A stretch of 35,000 nt of DNA from contig JADZEW010000011.1 in the NCBI GenBank assembly GCA_020850325.1, forward strand, positions 1 through 35,000, written 5' to 3'. Every line of letters begins with the position of its first letter. Position 1 is the first letter of the stretch. Made by a program: the position numbers and the translations under genes. The notes beneath the pieces were generated by a model that was not told where the DNA came from, did not search any database, and was given only the letters and a program-made list of their open reading frames with translations. The DNA comes from Methanoregulaceae archaeon (GTDB lineage: Bacteria > Armatimonadota > Fimbriimonadia > Fimbriimonadales > Fimbriimonadaceae). Below are positions 1-7,884 of this stretch, in pieces.

Positions 1-1
1 A

Positions 2-64
2 AGAGCCATCGCCGTCGTGCAGAGAAACACCCCTTGGGAGAAGAACATCGAACTGAGCGCTTGA
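2..64 (+). CDS. C-terminal fragment of an unidentified protein
   Basis: An open frame enters from the left edge and stops with TGA at 62-64. It reads RAIAVVQRNTPWEKNIELSA, with GC-rich third positions like the rest of the window. Only 20 residues are visible, so the family cannot be told. The stop lies about 20 nt before the first repeat copy, which fits a gene end followed by an intergenic repeat. It could be a chance open frame. Confidence 0.4.
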   Translation, partial: RAIAVVQRNTPWEKNIELSA

Positions 65-85
65 CTTCCTCTTACGCTATCTTGC

Positions 86-191
86 AGGGGAAGGCCTGTG
101 AGCGAAGCGAACAGGGATGGGGTGGCAGGAGAAGCGTATTCACCCCGCCTCTTCGCGCATGCGCGAAGGTCCTCCCCTGCAAGGGGAGGAT
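86..191 (+). repeat. Dispersed hairpin-rich repeat, copy 1
   Basis: This is the first of three related intergenic copies (also 4198-4318 and, inverted, 34781-34874). It begins AGGGGAAGG, carries the core GCGAACAGGGATGGGGTGG, then a hairpin CTTCGCGCATGCGCGAAG, and ends in a C-rich/G-rich inverted pair (CCTCCCCTGC, AAGGGGAGG). The middle section differs from copies 2 and 3, which match each other closely. It lies between two convergent gene ends. It resembles REP- or MITE-type non-coding repeats. Short open frames across it are not supported as genes. Confidence 0.8.
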
Positions 192-264
192 AACATCGAG
201 GGATACCAGCAGAAAAAAACTGGCGGCACGTATCATCCGCCGGCTACAAACAAGCGCGTCGAAC

Positions 265-654
265 CTAGTTGTTCGTCTTTTCGCCGCGGTACTGGTCGCG
301 GAACCAGCCTGAGGCCGGAATGGCCGGGTTGACCGTCGCTTCACGCTGCGTCTTCGGCACCGAGTGCTTGATGAGCGGATCTTTGCGCTCGGGCTTCCGG
401 TCCATGTTGCCCGACGGCTTCTTCTCTTCGGCGAGCGCATCCTTCATGCCCTTAGCCAAATCACCCGAGGAAACGGTGGGGCGAGGTCCCGAGGTCTCGG
501 GGGCTTTCTCGTTCTCCTTTCGCTTTTCGTCAGCGATGTGTTTCTGAACCGTGGCGTAGTCGCCGACCATGGGCTTGTTCGCGTTCAAGAACGCGGCGGT
601 GCCGATGCCCACGACGAGGAGGGCGGGCAACCAAGGAAACTTCTTTTGCTTCAT
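265..654 (-). CDS. Small membrane-anchored hypothetical protein
   Basis: A 129-residue protein of no family I recognise. The start at 654 (MKQKKFPWLP) is preferred over an upstream in-frame alternative at 684. It puts a basic stretch directly before a hydrophobic helix (about residues 8-24, PALLVVGIGTAAFL), and a GGAG sequence lies about 11 nt upstream. The rest is highly charged, rich in Lys, Glu, Pro and Arg, and looks extracytoplasmic and partly disordered. A single-pass anchor or an uncleaved signal is likely. It converges on the unseen gene at the left edge across the repeat and is divergent to the glycosyltransferase gene. Function unknown. Confidence 0.65.
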   Translation of the reverse strand: MKQKKFPWLPALLVVGIGTAAFLNANKPMVGDYATVQKHIADEKRKENEKAPETSGPRPTVSSGDLAKGMKDALAEEKKPSGNMDRKPERKDPLIKHSVPKTQREATVNPAIPASGWFRDQYRGEKTNN

Positions 655-722
655 GCTAATAGGGCTCCAAGACTCTTGATGCAATTAAAGCAGGTTTGAG
701 ACCAAATCAGGTCGTTTCCACG

Positions 723-1802
723 ATGAAGCCGACATTTGTTGCGCTCGACGCTCGTTCCGTAGGCCGCCCGCACACGGGCGATGCAACCTACTGGACCGGC
801 CTCATCCGAGGATTGACACGATTTGATTCCGATCTGCGGTATCTGCTCTTTTCTAACGCGCCAAAGCCTGCCGAGATTCCCAACACCGATCGATTCCGCT
901 GGATCGAGCTTCCGTCGCGGTCGGATCGGTGGTGGTCGCTCGTCCGATTTCCGCTCGCGGCACGACGCATGGGGGCCAGGGCTTTGCATGTCCAGTACAA
1001 CCTCAGTCCACTCATTCGTCGCGGCGGGGTCACCACCATTCACGACGTTAGCTTCTTCCATGAGCCGGAGTGGTTCCGTCCCCGCGACCGGATGCTGCTT
1101 CAGCGTTTCGTCCCCACATCGGCTCGTCGGGCGAGCCGGGTAGTCACCGTGTCTCAGTTTTCGAAGTCGGAGATCGAGCGGTACATCCCCGGCCTTGGGG
1201 ACAAGGTGCGGGTCGTGCCCAACGCTTGCCCCGATGAGATTCAAGCGATGGACGTCGCGTCCGCTCGCCAACTCCTCCGAGACCAGCTCGGCCTGGACGG
1301 CCCATATCTCCTTACGGTCGGCACGCGGTGGCCGCGAAAGAACCTCAATCTCGCGATCGAGGCGGTGGACGCATTGCCGGAGTCGATCGCCCCGCGCCTG
1401 GTAGTCACCGGCAAAGCTGGCTGGGGTGACGAGAGGAGCAGTTCACGCGCAACATCGACAGGCTACGTCGATAACCCGACGCTCTCTGCGCTCTACTCGA
1501 CGGCGAGTCACTACTTGGCCCCAGCCCGGTACGAGGGATTCGGAATCACGCTGCTCGAGGCGTTCCGCGCCGGTTGTCCGGTGCTCGCTTCCGATATCCC
1601 TGCCCATCGCGAGGTCGGAGGCGACGCCGCGGTCTACGCCGCCGACAACGATGTTGCGGCGTGGAAAGATGCGATCACCCAAATGATGGGTGACGAAGAC
1701 CAACGTCAGTCCCTCGTCGCGGCCGGAAGAATCCGCGAGTCGAAGTTCACCTGGATCGATGCTGCTCGGCAGACTGAAGCGGTGTACCGCGAAGTGGTTT
1801 AA
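723..1802 (+). CDS. Glycosyltransferase family 4 (GT-B, RfaB/WcaC-like)
   Basis: This 359-residue protein should transfer a sugar from a nucleotide donor to a cell-surface glycan or lipid carrier. It has the GT4 layout. The N-terminal acceptor half begins MKPTFVALDAR, and TIHDVSFFHEPEWF and VVTVSQFSKSEI are typical of this family. The C-terminal donor half contains LLTVGTRWPRKNL and the catalytic region YEGFGITLLEAFRAGCPVLA, where the E-x7-E motif contacts the donor. The ATG at 723 fits the usual family start; a TTG at 696 would add nine residues. No clear ribosome-binding site precedes either. The substrate cannot be told from sequence, and there is no polysaccharide cluster around it. Confidence 0.88.
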   Translation: MKPTFVALDARSVGRPHTGDATYWTGLIRGLTRFDSDLRYLLFSNAPKPAEIPNTDRFRWIELPSRSDRWWSLVRFPLAARRMGARALHVQYNLSPLIRRGGVTTIHDVSFFHEPEWFRPRDRMLLQRFVPTSARRASRVVTVSQFSKSEIERYIPGLGDKVRVVPNACPDEIQAMDVASARQLLRDQLGLDGPYLLTVGTRWPRKNLNLAIEAVDALPESIAPRLVVTGKAGWGDERSSSRATSTGYVDNPTLSALYSTASHYLAPARYEGFGITLLEAFRAGCPVLASDIPAHREVGGDAAVYAADNDVAAWKDAITQMMGDEDQRQSLVAAGRIRESKFTWIDAARQTEAVYREVV

Positions 1803-1824
1803 GTTTCGGCTCATCGCGATGCGC

Positions 1825-1830
1825 TAAGCT
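1825..1830 (+). promoter_or_regulatory. Candidate -10 box of a leaderless promoter for the Gfo/Idh/MocA gene
   Basis: TAAGCT is followed by 7 nt (TGACAAC) and then ATG. Transcription would start at or next to the start codon. No convincing -35 box is seen. The call rests on the same spacing recurring at eight other genes in this window. Confidence 0.4.
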
Positions 1831-1837
1831 TGACAAC

Positions 1838-3094
1838 ATGAGCGGCAACGGCTTTTCTCGTCGAGATGTATTACGGACCGGTGGCGTGGCGGCAGCGACC
1901 ATCCTGCTACCCAATGGCGTATTCGCCCAGGGCAAGGACCAGATCAAAGTCGGTGTGATCGGATGCGGCGGGCGCGGCACCGACGCCGCGATCAACTGCG
2001 CGGATGCCGAGTCCAGCGTCGTGATCTGGGCGATGGCCGACGTGTTCAAGGACCGCCTTGAGAGTTCTTCGGGGACGTTGAAGGACCGGCTCAAGGATCG
2101 CTTCCAAGTCACCGCCGACCGGACCTTCGCCGGCTTCGATGCCTACGAGAAGCTGCTCCAAACCGGCGTTGATGTCGTCATTCTCACCTCACCCCCAGGC
2201 TTCCGACCGGCGCACCTGAAGGCCGCGGTTGCCGCGGGCAAGCACATTTTCACCGAGAAGCCGATCGCGGTCGATGGCCCGGGTGTGCGCACCGTCATCG
2301 AAGCCGCCAACGCGGCCAAGGCCAAGGGCCTGGCGATCGTCGCTGGCACGCAGCGCCGCCACGACGTGGCCTACCGCGAGGCGATGGCCCGCATCCACGA
2401 CGGAGCGATGGGCGATGTCGTCGCTTGCTATGCCTACTGGAACCAGGGTGGCTTGTGGATGCACCCGCGCAAAGAAGGCTGGAGCGACATGGAGTGGCAA
2501 CTCCGCAACTGGCTGTACTTCACGTGGCTCTCCGGCGACCACATCGTTGAACAGCACGTCCACAACCTCGACGTTTGCAACTGGGCGATGAAGGGCCACC
2601 CGGTGAAGGCGGTCTGCTTGGGTGGACGCGAAGTGCGCACGGACGCCGCTTACGGCCACATCTTCGACCACTTCGCTACCGAGTATGAGTACGCCAATGG
2701 CGTGAAGATGCTGAGCATGTGCCGCCAGATCGATGGAACGGCGAGCCGGGTTTCCGAGCATCTCGTCGGCACGCGGGGCACCTCGAACGGCAACACGTGG
2801 ATTCGCGGCGAGAACGCTTGGCGCTGGGACGGCGACCGGCCCAACCCTTACATGCTAGAGCACCGCAATTTGTTCACGAGCATCCGCGAGGGCAATCCGA
2901 TCAACGAGGGCGTCCAGGTTGCAGAGAGCACCATGACCGCAATCATGGGTCGCATGTCGGCCTATACGGGTCAGGAAGTCACATGGGACCAAGCGATGGG
3001 ATCGCAGGAATCCCTCGTGCCCGAGAAGCCCGAGATGGGCGCCAAGCTCGAAGTACCGCCGATCGCGGTCCCCGGCAAAACCAAGCTCATCTAG
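1838..3094 (+). CDS. Tat-exported Gfo/Idh/MocA family oxidoreductase
   Basis: A 418-residue NAD(P)-dependent sugar or sugar-acid dehydrogenase-like protein. A twin-arginine signal (FSRRDVLRTGG, hydrophobic to about residue 30, ending FAQG) suggests export in folded form with its cofactor. The Rossmann fold follows: KVGVIGCGGRGTDAA binds the dinucleotide and FTEKPIAVD carries the family EKP motif. The C-terminal substrate half includes EQHVHNLDVCNW, with the His/Asp region usual in secreted members. Length and Tat signal match the 'OXR' type abundant in Planctomycetes and Armatimonadetes. Its stop shares the tetranucleotide CTAG with the stop of the opposing peptidase gene. Substrate unknown; sugar alcohols, inositols or uronates are typical of the family. 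Confidence 0.9.
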   Translation: MSGNGFSRRDVLRTGGVAAATILLPNGVFAQGKDQIKVGVIGCGGRGTDAAINCADAESSVVIWAMADVFKDRLESSSGTLKDRLKDRFQVTADRTFAGFDAYEKLLQTGVDVVILTSPPGFRPAHLKAAVAAGKHIFTEKPIAVDGPGVRTVIEAANAAKAKGLAIVAGTQRRHDVAYREAMARIHDGAMGDVVACYAYWNQGGLWMHPRKEGWSDMEWQLRNWLYFTWLSGDHIVEQHVHNLDVCNWAMKGHPVKAVCLGGREVRTDAAYGHIFDHFATEYEYANGVKMLSMCRQIDGTASRVSEHLVGTRGTSNGNTWIRGENAWRWDGDRPNPYMLEHRNLFTSIREGNPINEGVQVAESTMTAIMGRMSAYTGQEVTWDQAMGSQESLVPEKPEMGAKLEVPPIAVPGKTKLI

Positions 3095-4137
3095 TCAGCC
3101 ACTGCATACTCGGCGACGAGCAGGGCCGTATCATGGAGCGCTTCCATGTGGGTCCGCTCGTAGCCGTGGCTGGTGTCCACTCCCGGCCCGATGAGCGCCA
3201 CCTGTGCCGCCCCGCCCGTCTGCCAATACACGCTTCCGTCTGAGCTGTAGTGGGGGTAGATATCGGCCTTCAGGTCGATCCCCACGCGGTCGGCAATGCC
3301 AATCAGTTTGTCGCTGAGGGGCTTGCTGTAGGGGCCAGAGGAGTCCTTGAGGCAGATCGTGCAGTGGTATTCGTCGCTCTGCTGCCCGGTGCCGATCGCC
3401 GCCATATCGAGAACGACCAGTTCGGCAAGGTCATTGGGCATGCCGTCGAATCCGCCGTGGCCGACTTCCTCGTAGTTGCTGAACTGGATCGTCAGTCGCT
3501 GCGCCGGAGTTACGCCGACGTCGCGCATCGCCTTGATTGCCGCGAGCACTGCGGCCACGCACGCCTTGTCGTCGAGGAAACGGGATCGGACGAAGCCGGA
3601 CTCGCTGCTCTCGACGCGAGGGTCGAAGTGGACAAAGTCGCCGACCTCGATGCCGAGCAGCCGCGTCTCTTCGGCGCGGGTGGTGCGCTCATCGAGGCGG
3701 ACTTCCAAGTTATCTGCGGTTCTCGCGGCGGAGCGCGCCTCCCGGTTGACGTGGGTGGCGCCGTTCTCAAGCACGATTGAGCCGCGGATGCTGCGTCCGG
3801 AGCGGGTCTCTACCCACACGCCTTCGCTCTCCACCGTCGGCCACATCACGCCGTTCAAAGCGGTCAGCTTGAGTCGTCCGTTCGCCTTGATCTCCTTGAC
3901 CATGGCGCCCAAGGTGTCGACGTGGGCCGACAGCGCGCGCGGGGCGTCGTCCCTCAGCCCGGGCAACGTGGCGATCAGTGCGCCCTTCGTCGTCTGCTGG
4001 GTGGGCACGCCAAGCGCCTCGAGTTCTTGCTGGACGAACCCGATGGCCCAATCGGTGAAGCCGGTGGGGCTGGGGGTGTTCAGCAGGTCTACGAGCACGC
4101 GGCCCAAATAAGGCTTGTCGATCTCAAAGCGCGACAT
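3091..4137 (-). CDS. M42 family zinc aminopeptidase
   Basis: A 348-residue metallo-aminopeptidase, probably a cytoplasmic large oligomer that trims peptides, as known for the TET/FrvX/YsdC family. Metal-ligand motifs are all present in order: AHVDTLG (His72, Asp74), FLDDKA (bridging Asp near 189), NYEEVGHGG (catalytic Glu223 and ligand Glu224), VLDMA (Asp244) and DTSHGYERTH near the C-terminus (last His ligand). Between the first two motifs lies the inserted beta-barrel dimerisation domain usual in M42. There is no signal peptide. The ATG is preceded by a leaderless-type -10 box. It converges on the oxidoreductase gene with a 4-bp stop overlap, so it is its own transcription unit. Confidence 0.9.
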   Translation of the reverse strand: MSRFEIDKPYLGRVLVDLLNTPSPTGFTDWAIGFVQQELEALGVPTQQTTKGALIATLPGLRDDAPRALSAHVDTLGAMVKEIKANGRLKLTALNGVMWPTVESEGVWVETRSGRSIRGSIVLENGATHVNREARSAARTADNLEVRLDERTTRAEETRLLGIEVGDFVHFDPRVESSESGFVRSRFLDDKACVAAVLAAIKAMRDVGVTPAQRLTIQFSNYEEVGHGGFDGMPNDLAELVVLDMAAIGTGQQSDEYHCTICLKDSSGPYSKPLSDKLIGIADRVGIDLKADIYPHYSSDGSVYWQTGGAAQVALIGPGVDTSHGYERTHMEALHDTALLVAEYAVAD

Positions 4138-4143
4138 GAGCAG

Positions 4144-4149
4144 AGTTTA
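4144..4149 (-). promoter_or_regulatory. Candidate -10 box of a leaderless promoter for the M42 peptidase gene
   Basis: On the minus strand TAAACT is followed by 6 nt (CTGCTC) and ATG. The same hexamer and spacing occur before the GH2 gene. No Shine-Dalgarno sequence lies between. Confidence 0.45.
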
Positions 4150-4197
4150 GCGGATTCTGCGGGAGTACCTTCCCGACGAATAGGTAGGGAAGTTCCA

Positions 4198-4318
4198 CCT
4201 TCCCCTTCCAGGGGAAGGCCTGTGAGCGTCAGCGAACAGGGATGGGGTGGCAGGAAATCAGAGACTCACCCCACCTCTTCGCGCTATGCGCGAAGGTCCT
4301 CCCCTGCAAAGGGAGGAT
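4198..4318 (+). repeat. Dispersed hairpin-rich repeat, copy 2
   Basis: This copy starts with a perfect hairpin (CCTTCCCC, TTCCA, GGGGAAGG at 4198-4218). It continues with the shared core GCGAACAGGGATGGGGTGG, a CTTCGCGCTATGCGCGAAG hairpin, and CCTCCCCTGC/AAAGGGAGG at the end. From the core to GGATTCG it is nearly identical to copy 3 near the right edge and less like copy 1. It lies between the M42 gene promoter and the end of the ABC exporter gene, about 10 nt beyond that gene's stop. A role as an mRNA 3'-end structure is possible. Confidence 0.8.
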
Positions 4319-4328
4319 TCGAAACCGC

Positions 4329-6548
4329 CTACGCTTTCGCTTCCTCTTCCTCGGCGACTTCGCCGAGGAATCCCGAGCGAACCTTATTCATCTCCAGCTG
4401 CATCTTGACCAGCTTCGTGTAAAGCCCCAGCGGGTTCGCGAGGAGCTCCTCGTGGGTGCCCATCTCTACGATCTTGCCCTCCTCCATCACCACCAATCGA
4501 TCCGCGTTCTTAAGCGTGGACAGTCGGTGGGCGATCGCGAACACGGTGCGGCCCTGGACTAGCCGATCTAGGCCTTCCTGGATCATCCGCTCGGTTTCGG
4601 TATCCACCGAGGCGGTAGCTTCGTCGAGGATCAGAATCCGCGGGTTGTGAAGGATCGCGCGGGCGATGGCGATGCGCTGACGCTCGCCGCCGGAGAGGCG
4701 GTGTCCCCGCTCACCGACGTACGTGTCGTAACCATCCGGGAAGTGGACAATGAAGTGGTGGGCATTCGCGGCGTGGGCGGCGGCCATAACCTCCTCGAGC
4801 GAGGCATCGGGCCGGCCATAGGCGATGTTGTCCCGGATCGAGCCAGGGAAGAGATACGACTCCTGCAGCACCGCGCCGACCTGACGTCGGAAGTCGTCGA
4901 TCTTGATATGTCGTAGGTCGACGCCGTCGATCTCGATATGCCCTTGCGTGGGATCGTAAAACCGCAGCAACAAGTTGATCAGCGTCGACTTGCCTGCGCC
5001 CGAGTGGCCAACGAGACCGATCATTTCGCCCGCCTTAACTTCGAGGTCTAGGCCGTGCACGATCTCGCGGGCCTTCTCGTAGCCGAAGTGCACATCCGTG
5101 AACTTAACTTCACCCTTGAGCGATGGCATCGGCAGTGAGTGCGCGGTGTCTTCGATGTCGAGCGGCGTATCGAGAATTTCGAACACGCGTTCGGCGGCGG
5201 TCAGCGACCGCGAAACCCAGTCGATGAACCGCTGGAGACTCATCAGCGGCTCGCGCATCATGGCGACGTAGCCGATAAAGGCCGTCAGTTCGCCGACGGT
5301 CATCTTGCCTTGGAGGACCGACTGCCCGCCGACCCACCAGATGATGAATCCGCTCAGGCTCATCACGAACATGACCATCGGAAAGAAGTTGGACCAGCCG
5401 ATCTCGGCGGTGTAGCCGGTTTGGGCAAGGTCACGGATCCGACGGCCGAACTTGTCTTCTTCTCGGTTCTCGCCTCGGAACGTGCGCACGACGCGCGTGC
5501 CTTGGAGGACACCATTCAGCGACGAGCTCATGCGCGACCAGCTGTGCCAATAGCGGCTCCACACCCGCATCATCTTCTTGCGGAAGCGGTTCACCGCCCA
5601 CAGCACCAGCGGAACCGGTAACAGCGCCCACAGCGCGATCTGCCAGTTCATGATGCACATCGCGATCGGGATGCCTACGAGGAGCGCCGCGTTGTTGAGC
5701 GTGATCGGAATGCCGTCCACGAGCACGTCGTAAAGCGCGCCGGTGTCGTTGGTCATCCTGCTCATCAGCGAGCCGACATTGCGCTTGTCGTAGAACCCCA
5801 TGCTCAGCTGCTGGAGCTTGTGGAAGAGCCGCGTGCGAATGTCGATGGTAACGCCGCGACTGAGGTATGCGGTGTTTCGGTTGCGAGCACCCTGCATCAA
5901 GTTCGACAGGGCTTGAGTCGCCACCAACCCCGCGATGAGCCACCCGAAGAGGTACGTCTTCTTGTCGGTAAGCACATCGTCGATGAGATGACGCGTGAGA
6001 AACGGGGGTAGCAGGGCGACGACGGTGCCCATCACCACAAGCACGCACGCCCAGACAATCCGGAATCGGTAAGGCTTGGTGAACTCGAACAGCCGCAGGA
6101 GGGTCTTGCCCCGGTTCAAACACGCCGGGCAAACGTCGGTATCTTCAGGCAGCGGCCGCGAACATCGCGAACAAACCCGCAACTTGTCCTCGATCGGAGG
6201 CACCGGCTTACCCTTGAGGAGGGCGGCGAGCTTCTTCTGGGCGTTCGCGAAGATCAATCCCTTCGCCGTTGTTCCGCGCAAGAGCTCCACGTACCGATCT
6301 CCGCGCCGAGCCTGCAGCGACACCGCATCGACCCAGTCTTCCACTTTGGGGTCGGCGAGCTCGGCAAGAGGGTAGCTCGCAACCACCTGCTCACCGGCGG
6401 GGGTGGATTCGACGCGGTACACCGTATCGGCAGTTACGATGAGACGGGCCGCCCCAAGGGAGCCCAGGGAAGTCAGGTCGCCCGCGGCCTCGATCAAGGG
6501 CGTGATCGAAGCGGGCAGTCGCGATGAATCGTCAGGATCGTCGGGCAT
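4329..6548 (-). CDS. ABC exporter half-transporter with N-terminal PH-like region and zinc ribbon
   Basis: A 739-residue exporter with membrane and ATPase domains fused, as in the MsbA/Sav1866 type, expected to work as a dimer in the inner membrane. Residues 1-120 form a beta-rich region with no export motif that looks PH-like. A four-Cys zinc ribbon follows (C126-x2-C129, C140-x2-C143). The transmembrane domain spans about 160-455. The ATPase domain has Walker A GHSGAGKST (514-522), Q-loop Gln562, signature LSGGE (618-622), Walker B ILILDE (638-643) and switch His674. All catalytic residues are present. The extra 150-residue cytoplasmic front end makes it longer than the usual ~580-600 aa. 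The substrate cannot be inferred. Repeat copy 2 follows its stop. Confidence 0.9.
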   Translation of the reverse strand: MPDDPDDSSRLPASITPLIEAAGDLTSLGSLGAARLIVTADTVYRVESTPAGEQVVASYPLAELADPKVEDWVDAVSLQARRGDRYVELLRGTTAKGLIFANAQKKLAALLKGKPVPPIEDKLRVCSRCSRPLPEDTDVCPACLNRGKTLLRLFEFTKPYRFRIVWACVLVVMGTVVALLPPFLTRHLIDDVLTDKKTYLFGWLIAGLVATQALSNLMQGARNRNTAYLSRGVTIDIRTRLFHKLQQLSMGFYDKRNVGSLMSRMTNDTGALYDVLVDGIPITLNNAALLVGIPIAMCIMNWQIALWALLPVPLVLWAVNRFRKKMMRVWSRYWHSWSRMSSSLNGVLQGTRVVRTFRGENREEDKFGRRIRDLAQTGYTAEIGWSNFFPMVMFVMSLSGFIIWWVGGQSVLQGKMTVGELTAFIGYVAMMREPLMSLQRFIDWVSRSLTAAERVFEILDTPLDIEDTAHSLPMPSLKGEVKFTDVHFGYEKAREIVHGLDLEVKAGEMIGLVGHSGAGKSTLINLLLRFYDPTQGHIEIDGVDLRHIKIDDFRRQVGAVLQESYLFPGSIRDNIAYGRPDASLEEVMAAAHAANAHHFIVHFPDGYDTYVGERGHRLSGGERQRIAIARAILHNPRILILDEATASVDTETERMIQEGLDRLVQGRTVFAIAHRLSTLKNADRLVVMEEGKIVEMGTHEELLANPLGLYTKLVKMQLEMNKVRSGFLGEVAEEEEAKA

Positions 6549-6571
6549 GCCGCGAATCCGATTGTGGCACG

Positions 6572-7261
6572 TTAGAAATTAATCTGCCGTCTGAGCCAGA
6601 TCGCGCTGATCTTGACGGAAACGACAACCTTGAGCGTTCGGTTTTGGAAGTTGCCCTTCATGCCCGTAATCGACGATACGGGCCACGACTTGGTGAACTC
6701 GGATCTGCCGAGCTTCGAAAGACGAACCGTGCAGGCTCGGAACTCGTCTTTGGCGGTGCGAAAGTTCGGAATCTGGGTTAGGCCGAAGGTCGAGGACTGC
6801 GCCGAACCTGGCAGATAGAGCTTGGTCGTCACGGCGTCGGTCGCCCCGAGCGTGTCCCCGATTCCGAAGACGAGATCGAAGTTCTTCCCACCATGGCCAA
6901 GCTCGATGCTGGCCTCCGTCATCACCGGTCGCTCGGTATGGTCGGCAGTCCAAGATTGAAGTAGGTCCGTGCCATCACGACGCTCGTCGTCGATCTTCAC
7001 TTTGGCGCGCGTCGTCTGGATCAGCCGGGGGTCGGTCTGGGGCGTGTCGAAATTGAAGTCCCATGCGCCGTCTAGTTCGCGTCGGTCGAGCACGATCCGT
7101 CCCGAGTACGTCCTCTTCACGATAAGCAGATGATGATCGAGTCGCCCCTCGCCCTGGATCGAAAACCGATATTCGAGGACCAGCTTTGGGGTGTTGTTGG
7201 GCCACAGCTCGAGGGCCGGCGGGGTTTGGGCGAGCGCCACCAAGGCAAGGAGTTGGATCAT
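6572..7261 (-). CDS. Secreted hypothetical protein
   Basis: A 229-residue protein with a short likely signal peptide (MIQLLALVALAQTPPA). The mature part is beta-rich without a recognised domain. Alternating hydrophobic strands such as LVLEYRFSIQGEG, HHLLIVKRTYSGRIVL and a C-terminal run TLKVVVSVKISAIWL suggest a periplasmic or outer-surface beta protein. Its ATG overlaps the stop of the upstream gene (ATGA at 7258-7261), so the two are translationally coupled and co-transcribed. About 23 bp separate its stop from the exporter start, so the exporter may belong to the same operon. Function unknown. Confidence 0.7.
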   Translation of the reverse strand: MIQLLALVALAQTPPALELWPNNTPKLVLEYRFSIQGEGRLDHHLLIVKRTYSGRIVLDRRELDGAWDFNFDTPQTDPRLIQTTRAKVKIDDERRDGTDLLQSWTADHTERPVMTEASIELGHGGKNFDLVFGIGDTLGATDAVTTKLYLPGSAQSSTFGLTQIPNFRTAKDEFRACTVRLSKLGRSEFTKSWPVSSITGMKGNFQNRTLKVVVSVKISAIWLRRQINF

Positions 7262-7863
7262 GATGCGGCAGCCTGTTCGACGACTCCACCCAGCGACCGT
7301 ATCGCTTCATGCAAGTCATCCATCCCTAATCGCAGTAATCCCAGGATTTCGGGCACTTCGGGCTGGTCGGCCAGGGCCGGGTCTTGGCTCAGGGTGTCGA
7401 GAATGCCGCTCGCGTCCTCCAGTTCATGGAGTGCGTCGTTGGCGGCGCTGATAGCAGCGAGCCGGCGTTCATCCATCTTGGCGAACTCGGGGTCGCTCTT
7501 CGCCGGTTCGGCGGGTTCGCTGGTGTGTTCGGCTAGAGTGGCGCCTACGGAGTCAAGTGCGTCGAGGAACTCGCCCAAGGCCGCGGCCAACTGGGGATCG
7601 CCCTTGATATCGAGCGCACGAGACTTGGTGAGCGCTTCCTCGATCGTGCCCCCGACGCCGGCAATCTGAAAGGCACCGCTGCGCAGCTGCTCGAAGATGG
7701 TCTGTTCGGGCTTTTCTCGGTCGACGGTAACCGCCGGCGGCTTCGGCCGCGCTGGCCGGCTGGAGTCTTCGCCGCCTTTGCGGCATCCCAAAGTGGCTCC
7801 CAATAGAACGACCGCCACCGCAACAAGCAGTTCAGGCGAGCCTCGGGGAGTGCGCCGGACCAT
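7258..7863 (-). CDS. Putative lipoprotein, function unknown
   Basis: A 201-residue protein with an N-terminal basic stretch, a hydrophobic helix and a cysteine (LLVAVAVVLLGATLGC) that resembles a lipobox, although the residues at -3 and -2 (Thr, Leu) are not ideal. A Pro/Lys/Arg-rich linker follows. The rest is acidic and largely helical, rich in Ala, Glu, Asp and Leu (for example ALGEFLDALDSVGATLAEH). No family recognised. It is the first gene of a minus-strand unit with the secreted protein (4-bp overlap). It is divergent from the ChaN-like gene, with only 21 bp between the two start codons. Confidence 0.7.
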   Translation of the reverse strand: MVRRTPRGSPELLVAVAVVLLGATLGCRKGGEDSSRPARPKPPAVTVDREKPEQTIFEQLRSGAFQIAGVGGTIEEALTKSRALDIKGDPQLAAALGEFLDALDSVGATLAEHTSEPAEPAKSDPEFAKMDERRLAAISAANDALHELEDASGILDTLSQDPALADQPEVPEILGLLRLGMDDLHEAIRSLGGVVEQAAAS

Positions 7864-7868
7864 GGCTG

Positions 7869-7878
7869 ATGGTACCCT
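7869..7878. promoter_or_regulatory. Overlapping divergent -10 boxes (leaderless pair)
   Basis: Two start codons face away from each other with only 21 bp between (7864-7884). On the plus strand TACCCT (7873-7878) stands 6 nt before ATG 7885. On the minus strand TACCAT (7874-7869) stands 5 nt before ATG 7863. The two hexamers share GGTACC. There is no room for conventional leaders with ribosome-binding sites on both sides. Confidence 0.45.
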
Positions 7879-7884
7879 TAGCCT

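Noticed and set aside
86-312. Small open frames across repeat copy 1
   Set aside because: Similar peptides appear wherever the repeat occurs because the DNA repeats; nothing indicates translation.
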